Shown here: in pieces, positions 9,701 through 17,945 of the stretch
How positions within the stretch are numbered: position 1 is the stretch's first letter
Layout: each line of letters starts with the position of its first letter
From: a virus
Length of the DNA: 30,502 nt
Virus record (IMG/VR): IMGVR_UViG_3300044655_000350
Location: 1 to 30,502 of that record
Direction: 5' to 3' (one strand)
Notes under the pieces: model-generated
Told to the model about the DNA's origin: nothing
What the model saw: the letters and a program-made list of their open reading frames with translations, nothing else
Databases searched by the model: none
Made by a program: the position numbers and the translations under genes

Positions 9701-12700
9701 ACAGAAATTTTAGAAACGCTAGAAATCTATTGGGCCATAAGTACAATATTAAGTCATTAAAGGAATTCATAGCTGAGACGTTTTCTAATACTGAGTTCCA
9801 GAAAGACTTAGCGGAAATCAAGCAATACAAGGTAACAGATAGTACCGGGAAAGAAACTGTAGAAGCTAAAGGAATAGCTCAAAGAGCGAAAAATTTGTTT
9901 GATGAGATAGTTAGAAACATATCTTTAGCTTTAGGCTCATTTGACAGGACAGACTTCGGTGCTCCACTGCAAGAAGCTCTAGAAGACATTGCTGCGATAA
10001 TCTCTGTTCCAACTCGTGGCTTAAAAAGCAAAACGGTTTCCTATGCACAGACAACTAAGAAAGATACGCCTAAACCGCGAGATGTAGATTTAGATACATC
10101 TAATCCTGATTACGCTATAGATAAAAACGACAATCCAAAAACTAGCCACTATATTAGGACAATGTTTACTACAGTTCCTGGCTGGCAAAACGCGGCTCGT
10201 ATTTTTCAAAATGATAGGTACCCAATTAAAACATTGCAAGACCAAATGCAATTGGCTAATAAACTAATATCTGAAGGTAAAGACAAAATGAATAACGTCT
10301 ATACTCAGATTGTTTTATCTACAAGTAACGCCAAAAACTTATTCAAGCAATACGTAGCCGATGAGTCAAACAAACTAAATGCGAGTGTAGGCGAATTTGC
10401 TGAAGCTATGGGCATAGATACAAAAGACGCGCTCGAGTATCTTCATAAGGTGTTAGAGGCTTTGCACGAACCTGAACGTCGTATGACTAAGTATGTACTG
10501 AACGTACCCTTGTCTACTAATGTACAAAAAGGCGAAAAACGCAGTGCGTCTGAACAGCGTACAGCCATAATAAATGTACTTAAAAATAAAAAGTTAAGTA
10601 AAGAAGACGCGCGGGAACTTAGAAAAGAATTAGATAGATTAGTATTTGAAAAAGATGCTAAAGGTAATCTTAAGTATGTGGAGACACAAGGCTCTAGTCC
10701 TATTCCGGGTAATAAAATAATAGACATGAATAGTGAAGTATATAGTGCAACGGGTATGGACCAAGCATCAGTGCAAAATATAAATGACGCATACGATTCT
10801 CACGAGCATAAAGATAAGATAGATAAGGTAATTGCTTCAGTGCAAAAATTAAATAAGGCTACTATTCACCTAAATAAAATAGGTAACTATTATTCTGCTC
10901 CAGTTAATAACTTTGTGAACTTCTATGACTGGAAAAACTACGTCCCGTTAAAAGGCGTAACCAGCACTAAGCATTCAGAAGCTGATGAGATGCTAGACTA
11001 CAACAGCAAACGATTCGGCGCGGAATTGCAAGAAGCCACCTATGCATGGGAAGGCCGACTATCTGCGTCTGATAACCCTATAATCCAAGTCATGTCTGAT
11101 GCAACGCGCTCAGCCTTACGCGCTGGCAGAAAAGATTTAACCCAAGCCATTAAAAATAGTTTAAACAAATCTAAATTAAATCCTAATGGTCAAGGCATGA
11201 TAAATGGTAATGTTAGCTATTCCGTCCCTTTTGAAAACCGTAATGAGCTGGCTGAAAAATATAAAGGCAAAAATACTATATTTCATTACAACGAGGATGG
11301 TAGTGTTGACGTACTAGAAATTAATAACGATAGATTACTTGAAGCTATTCGCAGAACCTATAAAGACACTAACCCTGTTGTAGATATAGCTAATAAACTA
11401 ACAAGCTTTTTGGGTACAGTGCATACCCGTTACAACTACAACTTTGCCCCTATGAACTTTGTCCGCGATATTATGACCAATGCATGGACTATCGGTGCTG
11501 AAATGGGCCCTCTTGAGGCTACTAGGTTTTTAAAAGCTATAAGCGTACAAGTAGTACAAGGCGGATTACCTAAAGCAATGAAAGTATCTTATGCTTACGC
11601 CCACAATGATTACAATAAACTAAAACAGCTTGCTAAAGAAGACCCATACATGGCTGACATGGTTGAGTATATCGAAAAAGGCGGTTTAGTATCGTACTTG
11701 CAAGGCTTCTCCAATAAGTCTAACTTTGAAGAAATGAACCGTAAAATAGGTGGTAATAAAGTAGACAGGGGTTGGGAAGCACTTAATAAAAATTTAGATG
11801 TATGGACTGAGATGTTTGAGATATCTAGTCGTTCAGCAGCATACGGTATTAAAAAGCGCAATCTAATATCCAAAGGACTAAGCGAGAACGCCGCTGCAAC
11901 AGAAGCTGCCGCGTTTACTAAAAACTTAGCCAACTTTGAACAAGTCGGTGAACTAGGTAAAACAATGGGCGCGTTCTATATGTTCTTCCGCCCTTCTGCT
12001 ACAGGTGCGGTGCGCGCTGTAGAGGCTTTATCTCCGGCTTTTTATGGTAGTTTAGAACGAGCTTTACTTCGCCTACCTCCACATATAAAAGATGACGCTC
12101 AAGCTGTAGCAGACTTTAAAAAGAACTATGCACTGCGCCAACACTATGCTCGAATGATGTCCAGTGTACTTATTGCCACAGGCGGAATAATGTATATGAT
12201 GTCTGCTATGACATCTGATGATGACGAACTAGGTCGCAACTCTACTCTTAATGACAACATGTCTCAGTGGACTAGGTTTGCTAGGTTTCACACAAAAGTA
12301 CCATTCACTAATAAAGAAGTAGTTGTGCAGGCTCCATGGGGTTTTGGTCTTGGCGCGTTAGCTGCTACAGGGGCCCAACTAGCTGCGGTGTCACTAGGTA
12401 GACAATCTGTTAAAGACGCTTTAGGTAATGTGTTCCAAATTGGGCTAGACTCATTCATACCTTTACCTGTATCTCGTATGAGCCCGACAGATGCACCACT
12501 TAACTTTGCTATTGACTCTATTATGCCTAGCGTTGCGCGTCCTTTAGTTGAGTTTGCACTTAATAAAAATGGGCTAGGGCAGGATATCTATAACGATGCT
12601 AACCGTCGTATGGGTGATGCGTACACAGGCGGGGATAAGATACCGCAGATATACAAAGACGCGGCTATCTACTTCGCTAATGAATCTAATGGCGGTATCG

Positions 12701-13185
12701 ATATTAGTCCTAATACTCTTTACTTCTTATCAAACAGCTATGCTGATGGGTTTGCACGAGTATTTGAAGAGGCACAAGGTATATATGACCTAGCTGGCGG
12801 ACAAAAAGAATTTAGCCCTAAGCATGATATCCCGTTGATTGGCTCATTCTTTGGCGCTAAAGCCAACGTAGACTCTATGGAGTTTACAAAGGTAGAGAAA
12901 GCAATTAAAGAGAAAGAAAAACGTATAAAAATGTTTGAGCTTGACCCTGAACAGTATGTTAAATATACATCAGCTAATCCTATGGACGAGTACGTTGTTG
13001 AGGCCTATAACAATGCTGTAAATGGTAAGTTAAAAGACTTACGAGCTGAGTCTAATGTTATTCGTAAGAATCAGGCACTGACCCAAAAAGATAAAACTGA
13101 GTTATTGAAAGTACTTACGCTAGAGCAGAACATTATTAAGCGTAACATGATTGATACATTTAAAGCTTTAGAGGTTGAATACTAA
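6709..13185 (+). CDS. Giant internal/ejection protein (2158 aa) with embedded HExxH metallopeptidase motif
   Basis: The N-terminus (INEIREKYPQYNDLSDEQLA) is the short entry motif typical of podovirus internal core and polyvalent proteins. A Gly/Ala-rich hydrophobic stretch follows (about residues 150-180), then a charged coiled-coil region (about 640-830). A putative zinc metallopeptidase core follows: LMHETMHYL with H960, E961 and H964, and a downstream EFIAE (E1019, E1023) offering the third ligand. The C-terminal half contains FAPMNFVRDIMTNAW, a block like the large polyvalent protein domain LPD38, then hydrophobic segments (LIATGGIMYMMSAM and later GFGLGALAATGAQLAAVS) and a charged tail. 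Size and position match T7 gp16, which forms part of the DNA-ejection conduit. Here a peptidase motif is seen rather than the T7 transglycosylase. The domain calls are by eye. Confidence 0.75.
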   Translation: MNINEIREKYPQYNDLSDEQLAQGLHKKFYSDLPYEDFSSKIGLSTTPVAPPTPVVDPNSSDLVRGFKSYLPQTKEIFGGAEAMLGKAIGSEGLLKAGIENVQEANVAQQAVSRDTDSFTDAWEKGIGAVLTDWLPYNVGQGVSNILETVATAGAGAVLGSAAGPAGTIGGGLSGVVGKQLVKKGIKEATEKIMQEEGKDAAEAYVAKQTADYLASTEGRKEVNKYIGATAGTAAQAGLHGTGETTSRAIGEAVNQGQAPQDIDLARLLPAAAVHSVADFVVSKIGLNAFKGATQQGSKSLVYDVTKLVATTGAKEVPAEEIQAMAERYGANLSLTDAEALKEYVNTAAASFAMSVAPGVVGGVRSHLAGRAVDTVTGEIDQGQEISTEQAQQTEPSPIDTDVADILNNTAEAQSGRRTRKTAGASTDISGGTDLTESATRAGAIVGDRVDGAGSDVGTLEVGTDAQPTTLDEAKTKTVVAKKETPPTASFITEEEAEPQVIKAVGAVTKEPSVQNYLNKNSYYSAAAPKDVSTAVTRAGLDHADDMFDTVDIKNGVYPAIKQKLAEFNEPQEVKREELRATMEAEGKNPKIIAEALNKKFPIYKSMQDALKFMDMKDIVSIYKENAGKKEIDSDEGGEDRVAHMADRDVFTQSLTPFQKLKVDRDSEKSFEDLVKRQYSTRDASATDKRRTSKLNKASKYLQSLDLEEERSAVLKELREIGDITNQTALNTEIAGIETALQAQQRVKNTLTKKLSNKRLTEKTRTKLQDELDTLETERAETNKKLLASRSKRVRSSNEEKAKALKARLAEITTELGYTEKEEVFADIDTTKKGVAKKGATPQSVYESSTAAQIGEKLREPVIEAVQKAIATKANLNGLLEVLANDKINDTNSRKQAETVLNLFKKVPYLKALNIKAKVVFGTMPAGTSGKFDPATNTITLAGNNGIYTGPISLPQVLMHETMHYLTDHVTSNRAKYLESIKDLVLRAEKAAALNRLDRNFRNARNLLGHKYNIKSLKEFIAETFSNTEFQKDLAEIKQYKVTDSTGKETVEAKGIAQRAKNLFDEIVRNISLALGSFDRTDFGAPLQEALEDIAAIISVPTRGLKSKTVSYAQTTKKDTPKPRDVDLDTSNPDYAIDKNDNPKTSHYIRTMFTTVPGWQNAARIFQNDRYPIKTLQDQMQLANKLISEGKDKMNNVYTQIVLSTSNAKNLFKQYVADESNKLNASVGEFAEAMGIDTKDALEYLHKVLEALHEPERRMTKYVLNVPLSTNVQKGEKRSASEQRTAIINVLKNKKLSKEDARELRKELDRLVFEKDAKGNLKYVETQGSSPIPGNKIIDMNSEVYSATGMDQASVQNINDAYDSHEHKDKIDKVIASVQKLNKATIHLNKIGNYYSAPVNNFVNFYDWKNYVPLKGVTSTKHSEADEMLDYNSKRFGAELQEATYAWEGRLSASDNPIIQVMSDATRSALRAGRKDLTQAIKNSLNKSKLNPNGQGMINGNVSYSVPFENRNELAEKYKGKNTIFHYNEDGSVDVLEINNDRLLEAIRRTYKDTNPVVDIANKLTSFLGTVHTRYNYNFAPMNFVRDIMTNAWTIGAEMGPLEATRFLKAISVQVVQGGLPKAMKVSYAYAHNDYNKLKQLAKEDPYMADMVEYIEKGGLVSYLQGFSNKSNFEEMNRKIGGNKVDRGWEALNKNLDVWTEMFEISSRSAAYGIKKRNLISKGLSENAAATEAAAFTKNLANFEQVGELGKTMGAFYMFFRPSATGAVRAVEALSPAFYGSLERALLRLPPHIKDDAQAVADFKKNYALRQHYARMMSSVLIATGGIMYMMSAMTSDDDELGRNSTLNDNMSQWTRFARFHTKVPFTNKEVVVQAPWGFGLGALAATGAQLAAVSLGRQSVKDALGNVFQIGLDSFIPLPVSRMSPTDAPLNFAIDSIMPSVARPLVEFALNKNGLGQDIYNDANRRMGDAYTGGDKIPQIYKDAAIYFANESNGGIDISPNTLYFLSNSYADGFARVFEEAQGIYDLAGGQKEFSPKHDIPLIGSFFGAKANVDSMEFTKVEKAIKEKEKRIKMFELDPEQYVKYTSANPMDEYVVEAYNNAVNGKLKDLRAESNVIRKNQALTQKDKTELLKVLTLEQNIIKRNMIDTFKALEVEY

Positions 13186-13388
13186 CCAACGCGCCAAGTA
13201 CGGACACCTAGTAGGTTATCTTTAGATACTACAAACATCTTTACCCGTATACTAGCGCGCTTTGCCCCACAATCAATAGCATAGATTAGCTCCGCTGGGC
13301 GGAGGGTAGGAATAAAGAAACTCTCCCCCACTCTCATCGCCTCAAACGGTAATATCCACTCGGGTTCAACTAATTCATTCGGAGTCAT
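13182..13388 (-). CDS. Small conserved phage protein, function unknown
   Basis: This 68-residue protein contains MRVGESFFIPTLRP, then a Cys-Gly-Ala-Lys-Arg-Ala turn, VKMFVVSKDNLLGVRTWRVG at the end. Such small proteins often close the replication operon of podoviruses, and the fold looks all-beta with a basic C-terminus. The start overlaps the end of the primase-helicase gene by 14 bases, so it is probably translationally coupled. Its TAG stop overlaps the TAA of the convergent giant virion gene. The function is unknown. Confidence 0.75.
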   Translation of the reverse strand: MTPNELVEPEWILPFEAMRVGESFFIPTLRPAELIYAIDCGAKRASIRVKMFVVSKDNLLGVRTWRVG

Positions 13389-16239
13389 CTGCTACCCACT
13401 CTGCTGGGATTTGAGTTTTAAACCAGTATAGATAAGTAGGGTCTGGTGATACCGCAGTTTTCCAGCCAGTAGTTAAGCGACCTTTCTTGTGATTAGGGTC
13501 TAGTATCTTAGCGTCCTGCATCTCTTTCTCAAACTCTCTACTGTTAATATTCTTCTCGCCTAGATACTGTTTGAACGCGGCTTTAGATACTTGCAGTAGG
13601 CTCTTATCTGAATCAATACGCGCGACAATCCCCCCACGCGGCTCCATTACTACCTTACCCTCTTTTATCACTAGCACGTTAGGTAAGTATTTATTGATGT
13701 AGTCAGCTAGGATTGCTGAGTAGTCTGTCTTATTGACCCTAATTACACTGTCTCTAATATTAATCATTTCACCTACTACCTTGTCATAGACTCGTTCAGT
13801 ATCGCAGCGGATGATGCCCGCGTGGTCTGCAATTGTGCCGCCTGTGAAGCATGAGAGTACAATATTTTCATAGAACCTATAAGTAGAATCATCACCAAAA
13901 TCACGAAGAAACTTCTCACGCCACTTCTCCATATTCTCTAATATGTAATTATCTCCCAAGCGATATAGCTCTTTAACGTACATGGGCCCTGCGTGACCGT
14001 GGTGATGCTTCAATACCTCAAACATTTTACGGCCCATTTGTCCGCCACCAGCACCTTTTAGTGGCTCGGGTTTAGGAATTAAGAACTCTACTAAGCGCGC
14101 TGACTCACCGTCGGGACTAGCCTTAATACTCTCGAACTTGGTGTATGCTGACTCATTCGTAGTAAACATAGCGATTAACGATGCTGACATCTCGTGTTCT
14201 CGTTCTGCATTGACTGATGCTTGCATACGGATTTTAGCCTTACCATGTGAGACCTTGTGCGTTAGCTGGGATAGAATCTTAGCGTCTTTGTTACCAATCT
14301 CGTCTACGCCTAGCATGATGTTGTGAAGTCCTAGGTAGCGACCTGTCATGCCGTTGTCTGTAGCGTCGAACACACTCAGCTCGAGCGGGTTACCAAACAC
14401 ACTAAGCCCTGCATACATCGCACCCGTCTTAGCACTGCCCGACCTACCCATGAAACATACCGTAGCACCTGGGGTAGAAGTATATCGCATGAGAGGTGAA
14501 CCGAACCCTATTAGCATGCCAAACGCATGCATCTCAAATCCTGGGGCATTGAGCATATCAACTGACTCACGCCACTTCTCGTATGTACCAGCTGGCTGTA
14601 AAAACTTAGCTATACTTCTAACATAAGGTGATGCGGCAGATTGTACTTCTACACCTGTTTCTAGTATTTCTTTATTGCCTATGACAAAAGCTTTCTTATC
14701 CTCTGTCCACCCCATCTGCATACGCATAATATCTGCCTCTTCTTTGTTAATTAAATAATTACCCCACTTAACTATGTATGTCTGTAAGTACCCAACGTAT
14801 TCCGGAGTAGGGTTAAATAGCACACCGTTGCTAGATAAATAATCTTTAAATCTATCTGTAGCGTAGACAGCCTTCATTGGTAACAAGAACTCACGAGGTT
14901 TGTCTTTTGGGAGTATGAGCTTCATAAGCAAGCATTCGCCGTCTAACGGACTAAACATACGTCGTATAGGAAACAAGTCATTCTGCGATATGAGCTTAGG
15001 CTTTTGGTCGTGCTCTACACCGTCTTTGTCTATCTTAGGTTCGGGTAAGTAATAGATACCGCCATTAGCGCCACGTACGAACGGTCTTAAGTAGTCGGGG
15101 AAGTCCGGAATTTCTTCGCTATTCTCGTCCGTCCTAGGTGCGTCCGTCTTATCTGACGGCTTAGCAATCTTGAGTTCTCTTCCAAGAGGTAAGGCATTTT
15201 TAAACTGTCTATAGTGTTTGCATCCTTGACAGACTCCTGGGTTGGCCTTGTCCATTTCTTCACAAGACAAGGTTCCTGTAATTTTTGCAAGGTACTCATC
15301 GGTACCTGCCTTGCTATATCGGGGGTCTTCCTTGAATAACTCATGCGCCCACTTGCCTCCATCAGAACAGAATTTAATTACAGATAGCGCGCTACGCCAC
15401 ACAGGTTCAGCTAGCTTGTCCCTATTTTCAATAGCATACTTAATTTGCTCACAGCCTACACCGTTCATACTCTTGTCAGCGATTAGCTCAAAGTTGTTCT
15501 CAAAGTTATCCGCTTTGTATATAGCTAGGGTGTCCTCATCCAGCCCTTTACGAACTTTGTCTAGTGAGAATTCTGATTCCTCTACTACTTCAATCTCGCC
15601 TAAGAATTCTTTAAATGACTCAAACGAATAGGTATGGATTTCTGTACTTAGCACCGCGCTTGGCGATGGCGGGTCTGTCTTGTAGTTCAAGGTTTCGGGG
15701 CAACGCATGATGCGAGATAGGTCAGCCATAACAGCTGGGTCAGCATAGATTCGCGCTAAGCAATACTCTTTAAACTTATCCGCATAGGGCAAGTATTCTG
15801 CTGATGCAACGTCTTCTTCCAAAAGCCAATACGCATGGATACCAGTTCCCGAGTCAATAATCACGGGCGGAGGTAGTCCGCTCTCGTCCAAGAATTTATC
15901 TAGTGCTTCAGACGCTTCTTCTTTCGTGATATAGCCTTTGCCAGTATCAGCTTTACTCTCTCCAACATCCAAATCAATAAAGAATGAACGGAAGTAAATA
16001 CTGCTTTCTGCCTTGCGGCTGTACCCATCAAATGAACTAAGTGCTACATAAGTATTAAGCTTTTTCGCTTTGCATTTTTCTATCTCTTTATATACATCGT
16101 CGAGTGTCTCGGCGAACCGGTTAGACGTCTTTCTTGATTCTTGGTCTATTCCAGTAACGCAATAGACACCCAGCCTTGGCAATGCTTTCTCGTAAAATTG
16201 TTTTAACATATAGGCTTTGGGGTCTAAAAAAGCGAGCAT
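13375..16239 (-). CDS. Primase-helicase (archaeo-eukaryotic-type primase domain fused to DUF927-like helicase)
   Basis: The 954 residues begin with a RepB/AEP-type primase domain: FFIDLDVG supplies D89 and D91, SGTGIHAYW supplies H135, and SRIMRCPETLNYK (about 175-187) is the third motif. A Cys cluster (C326, C337, C340, with C263 upstream) may bind a metal. The C-terminal half is a P-loop helicase: Walker A GRSGSAKT (598-605), Walker B IMLGVDE (D646, E647), sensor FTTNES (692-697) and a candidate arginine finger R715. It would make primers and unwind the fork. Neither the ATG at 16239 nor the in-frame ATG at 16209 has a good Shine-Dalgarno. I keep 16239 because the MLAFLDPKAY segment looks coding. 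A terminator-like hairpin covers that start codon. Confidence 0.88.
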   Translation of the reverse strand: MLAFLDPKAYMLKQFYEKALPRLGVYCVTGIDQESRKTSNRFAETLDDVYKEIEKCKAKKLNTYVALSSFDGYSRKAESSIYFRSFFIDLDVGESKADTGKGYITKEEASEALDKFLDESGLPPPVIIDSGTGIHAYWLLEEDVASAEYLPYADKFKEYCLARIYADPAVMADLSRIMRCPETLNYKTDPPSPSAVLSTEIHTYSFESFKEFLGEIEVVEESEFSLDKVRKGLDEDTLAIYKADNFENNFELIADKSMNGVGCEQIKYAIENRDKLAEPVWRSALSVIKFCSDGGKWAHELFKEDPRYSKAGTDEYLAKITGTLSCEEMDKANPGVCQGCKHYRQFKNALPLGRELKIAKPSDKTDAPRTDENSEEIPDFPDYLRPFVRGANGGIYYLPEPKIDKDGVEHDQKPKLISQNDLFPIRRMFSPLDGECLLMKLILPKDKPREFLLPMKAVYATDRFKDYLSSNGVLFNPTPEYVGYLQTYIVKWGNYLINKEEADIMRMQMGWTEDKKAFVIGNKEILETGVEVQSAASPYVRSIAKFLQPAGTYEKWRESVDMLNAPGFEMHAFGMLIGFGSPLMRYTSTPGATVCFMGRSGSAKTGAMYAGLSVFGNPLELSVFDATDNGMTGRYLGLHNIMLGVDEIGNKDAKILSQLTHKVSHGKAKIRMQASVNAEREHEMSASLIAMFTTNESAYTKFESIKASPDGESARLVEFLIPKPEPLKGAGGGQMGRKMFEVLKHHHGHAGPMYVKELYRLGDNYILENMEKWREKFLRDFGDDSTYRFYENIVLSCFTGGTIADHAGIIRCDTERVYDKVVGEMINIRDSVIRVNKTDYSAILADYINKYLPNVLVIKEGKVVMEPRGGIVARIDSDKSLLQVSKAAFKQYLGEKNINSREFEKEMQDAKILDPNHKKGRLTTGWKTAVSPDPTYLYWFKTQIPAEWVADDSE

Positions 16240-16246
16240 GCTCGCT
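16226..16246 (-). terminator. Terminator-like hairpin overlapping the primase start codon
   Basis: On the minus strand a perfect 16-base palindrome, AGCGAGCATGCTCGCT (16246-16231), is followed by a run of T (six Ts counting the last base of the palindrome). This is the form of a rho-independent terminator with a 6-bp GC-rich stem and CATG loop. The central ATG is the proposed start codon of the primase-helicase. It could stop part of the transcription coming from the HTH gene, hide the start codon, or both. Confidence 0.55.
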
Positions 16247-16290
16247 GAGTTAAATAGGGTGGGGCGGTAATAGACAGGTTACTCGTTTAA

Positions 16291-16313
16291 GTGCACGACC
16301 TTCAACTGTGCAC
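16291..16313. repeat. Paired GTGCAC palindromes in the HTH-primase gap
   Basis: Two GTGCAC hexamers start 17 bases apart (16291-16296 and 16308-16313) in the 84-base gap between the primase-helicase and the HTH gene. Each is self-complementary, so together they form a 6-bp hairpin or a paired binding site. A site for the adjacent HTH protein is possible but unproven. Confidence 0.35.
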
Positions 16314-16323
16314 CCCCGTAAAC

Positions 16324-16635
16324 TTAGATACTTCTACCTATCATGCTTTCTATATAGGCTTTTGCTTCCGCTAAATTTTGCGCAGGGAGAATACCCTTTG
16401 CAGTGTCGCTTTCTACTAAGTCAGTAAAGACTTCTATTACTTGTCGGTTTTTATCCCGAACAGGCTTACCACGAAACCAGCTATAAACTGACATACGGGT
16501 TACTTCTAGCGCTTCCGCAACATACTTAGCTGGTAGATTAGCATTTATGCATGCATGGGCTAGTGCGGTGCCTGTTCTATTTGGATTAGCATCTTTAACC
16601 GCTTTGATAAATTTATCGCTATACGTCCGTGGCAT
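16324..16635 (-). CDS. Helix-turn-helix DNA-binding protein
   Basis: The 103-residue protein has a helix-turn-helix at about residues 37-56, AKYVAEALEVTRMSVYSWFRG, with the usual Ala/Val/Ser spacing and a Trp-Phe-Arg-Gly end. A basic segment (KPVRDKNRQ) and a C-terminal helical region follow. The opening MPRTYSDKFI recurs in HTH proteins of podovirus replication operons. AAGGAG lies 6 bases before the ATG. It sits between the zinc-binding ssDNA-binding-type gene and the primase gene, so a phage transcription regulator or origin-binding role is plausible. It lacks a second domain that would suggest a CI-type repressor. Confidence 0.75.
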   Translation of the reverse strand: MPRTYSDKFIKAVKDANPNRTGTALAHACINANLPAKYVAEALEVTRMSVYSWFRGKPVRDKNRQVIEVFTDLVESDTAKGILPAQNLAEAKAYIESMIGRSI

Positions 16636-16645
16636 TCCCTACTCC

Positions 16646-17515
16646 TTACTTCTTAGACCATTTTTTAACAATGTCAGACACGTCCGCTGATTTATCTTCC
16701 GCTGATACTGAAGTTTGGCGTAATGTAGGCTCAGCAGATTCTGTAGCTGGCGCTGATGTAGGTACAAATTGCTCTACGTCCGTTGTCTCTACTTCTCCAC
16801 CACCTTGATATACACTTAGCTTAACAGCACCTTCAGCCGCAGCGCTCTTAGACTGCCTTAATATTGACTCTAGGTCTGCGTCAGGAACTGCACCTGCTGG
16901 TGAGAACAATACTTTCGGTGTAGGTGATTTAGTATCAAACTGCATCTTAGTAATAACTCGGCCTGCACTAACATTGTGTGACGCTAGATGTTGTATGTAC
17001 GGACGGAATGGGTATTTGCCATTATCTTCTTTACCGAAAGAGGACGTAGCTGGAAGCACCAACTGCATTACATCGCCTGATGGGTCATTAGGTAATACTA
17101 TAGCCGCGCGCCATGATAGTTTGCATTTAGTACCTAAGCCATTATCGCCTGAGCCTTTAGCACTATTAACGCACGATGAACAGGTGCTTGCTACTGGGTG
17201 TTTAACTTCTGCATCGGGAGTCTCTGAGTCGTTAGACCAACAAACAGGGCTAACCTTCTCGCCTTCTTTATAGCCTTTATCGTAGAACATGCGTGACGCT
17301 TTGTGCGCCATCTTAACGATGATGATGTTCATGTGACGGTCTTCGATAGCACCGATTTCTTTACCACCAGCATATTTACGGAATACACCGCCTTTGATGG
17401 AGATACGTTTATTGTCCTGTCTATTACCACCTGCAACGGCTAGGGTATCTTCGTCTAGTCCTGTAGATATTAAAGAAGGGTTGTTTGCTAATAGACTTAC
17501 TAATTCATTACTCAT
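16646..17515 (-). CDS. Zinc-binding protein, probable ssDNA-binding replication factor
   Basis: The 289-residue protein has four Cys in a likely zinc site: C92 (in VCWSND), C112 and C115 (in TCSSC) and C131 (in TKCKLSWR). A beta-rich segment (AAIVLPNDPSGDVMQLVLPATS) follows, then a low-complexity acidic/Ser-rich tail (about 230-280) and a basic end (VKKWSKK). The combination of a Cys-containing OB-like core and an acidic flexible tail, in a replication operon, fits a phage ssDNA-binding protein. I cannot place it in a named family. The start has AAGGAAT 8 bases upstream. The gene lies downstream of the SNF2 helicase and the 134-residue gene. Confidence 0.65.
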   Translation of the reverse strand: MSNELVSLLANNPSLISTGLDEDTLAVAGGNRQDNKRISIKGGVFRKYAGGKEIGAIEDRHMNIIIVKMAHKASRMFYDKGYKEGEKVSPVCWSNDSETPDAEVKHPVASTCSSCVNSAKGSGDNGLGTKCKLSWRAAIVLPNDPSGDVMQLVLPATSSFGKEDNGKYPFRPYIQHLASHNVSAGRVITKMQFDTKSPTPKVLFSPAGAVPDADLESILRQSKSAAAEGAVKLSVYQGGGEVETTDVEQFVPTSAPATESAEPTLRQTSVSAEDKSADVSDIVKKWSKK

Positions 17516-17540
17516 GGTAATATTCCTTTAACTAAATTAA

Positions 17541-17945
17541 CTATTGAGCAGTAGGTTTGCGTACTGTTATGCCCAATTCTTTCATTACGTTTACGCCTGG
17601 AGGTAATCCCTCGTTTGCATGCTCGGACATAAACTCTTTAAAGTTTCCTTGATGGATACGTCGTTCCAACAATTCAACCGCTTGGTGTTGTAAAACAAAA
17701 TCACTAAAATTTGTCCAGTCGCTACAATAAAACCGTTCACTCATACGACGAATTACTGTACCGTTTTGTGTCTTAATACTATCTGCATTTGTGTCATTAC
17801 ATATAGATAACATAGACTGTTCAATAAGAGCCATTTCGTCCTTTAGCCCTTTATCTAATGCGTCGTAGTCATGTAGTATTCTCTCGCGTTCCCCCCTAAT
17901 AGTCAAGTATATTTTTACTAATTCTTCAAGATTCGTTGCTGACAT
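17541..17945 (-). CDS. Conserved phage replication-operon protein, function unknown
   Basis: The start is one of two adjacent ATG codons (17948 or 17945). GGGGA suits the second better, giving 134 residues, and the start lies inside the end of the helicase gene. The protein is helical at the N-terminus (a charged Glu/Arg/Lys/Asp-rich coil to about residue 50). It then has DSIKTQNGTVIRRMSERFYC, SDWTNFSDFV, and an ending with LLERRIHQGNFKEFM, GLPPGVNVMKELGITVRK. The pattern resembles a protein often found next to SNF2-type helicases in podoviruses, but I know no function. A structural subunit of the replication complex is a guess. Confidence 0.72.
   Translation of the reverse strand: MSATNLEELVKIYLTIRGERERILHDYDALDKGLKDEMALIEQSMLSICNDTNADSIKTQNGTVIRRMSERFYCSDWTNFSDFVLQHQAVELLERRIHQGNFKEFMSEHANEGLPPGVNVMKELGITVRKPTAQ

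Noticed and set aside
15242-15631. 129-codon plus-strand frame opposite the primase-helicase
   Set aside because: It is antisense to a well-supported gene; Ser/Leu-rich shadow composition, no RBS and no neighbouring plus-strand gene.
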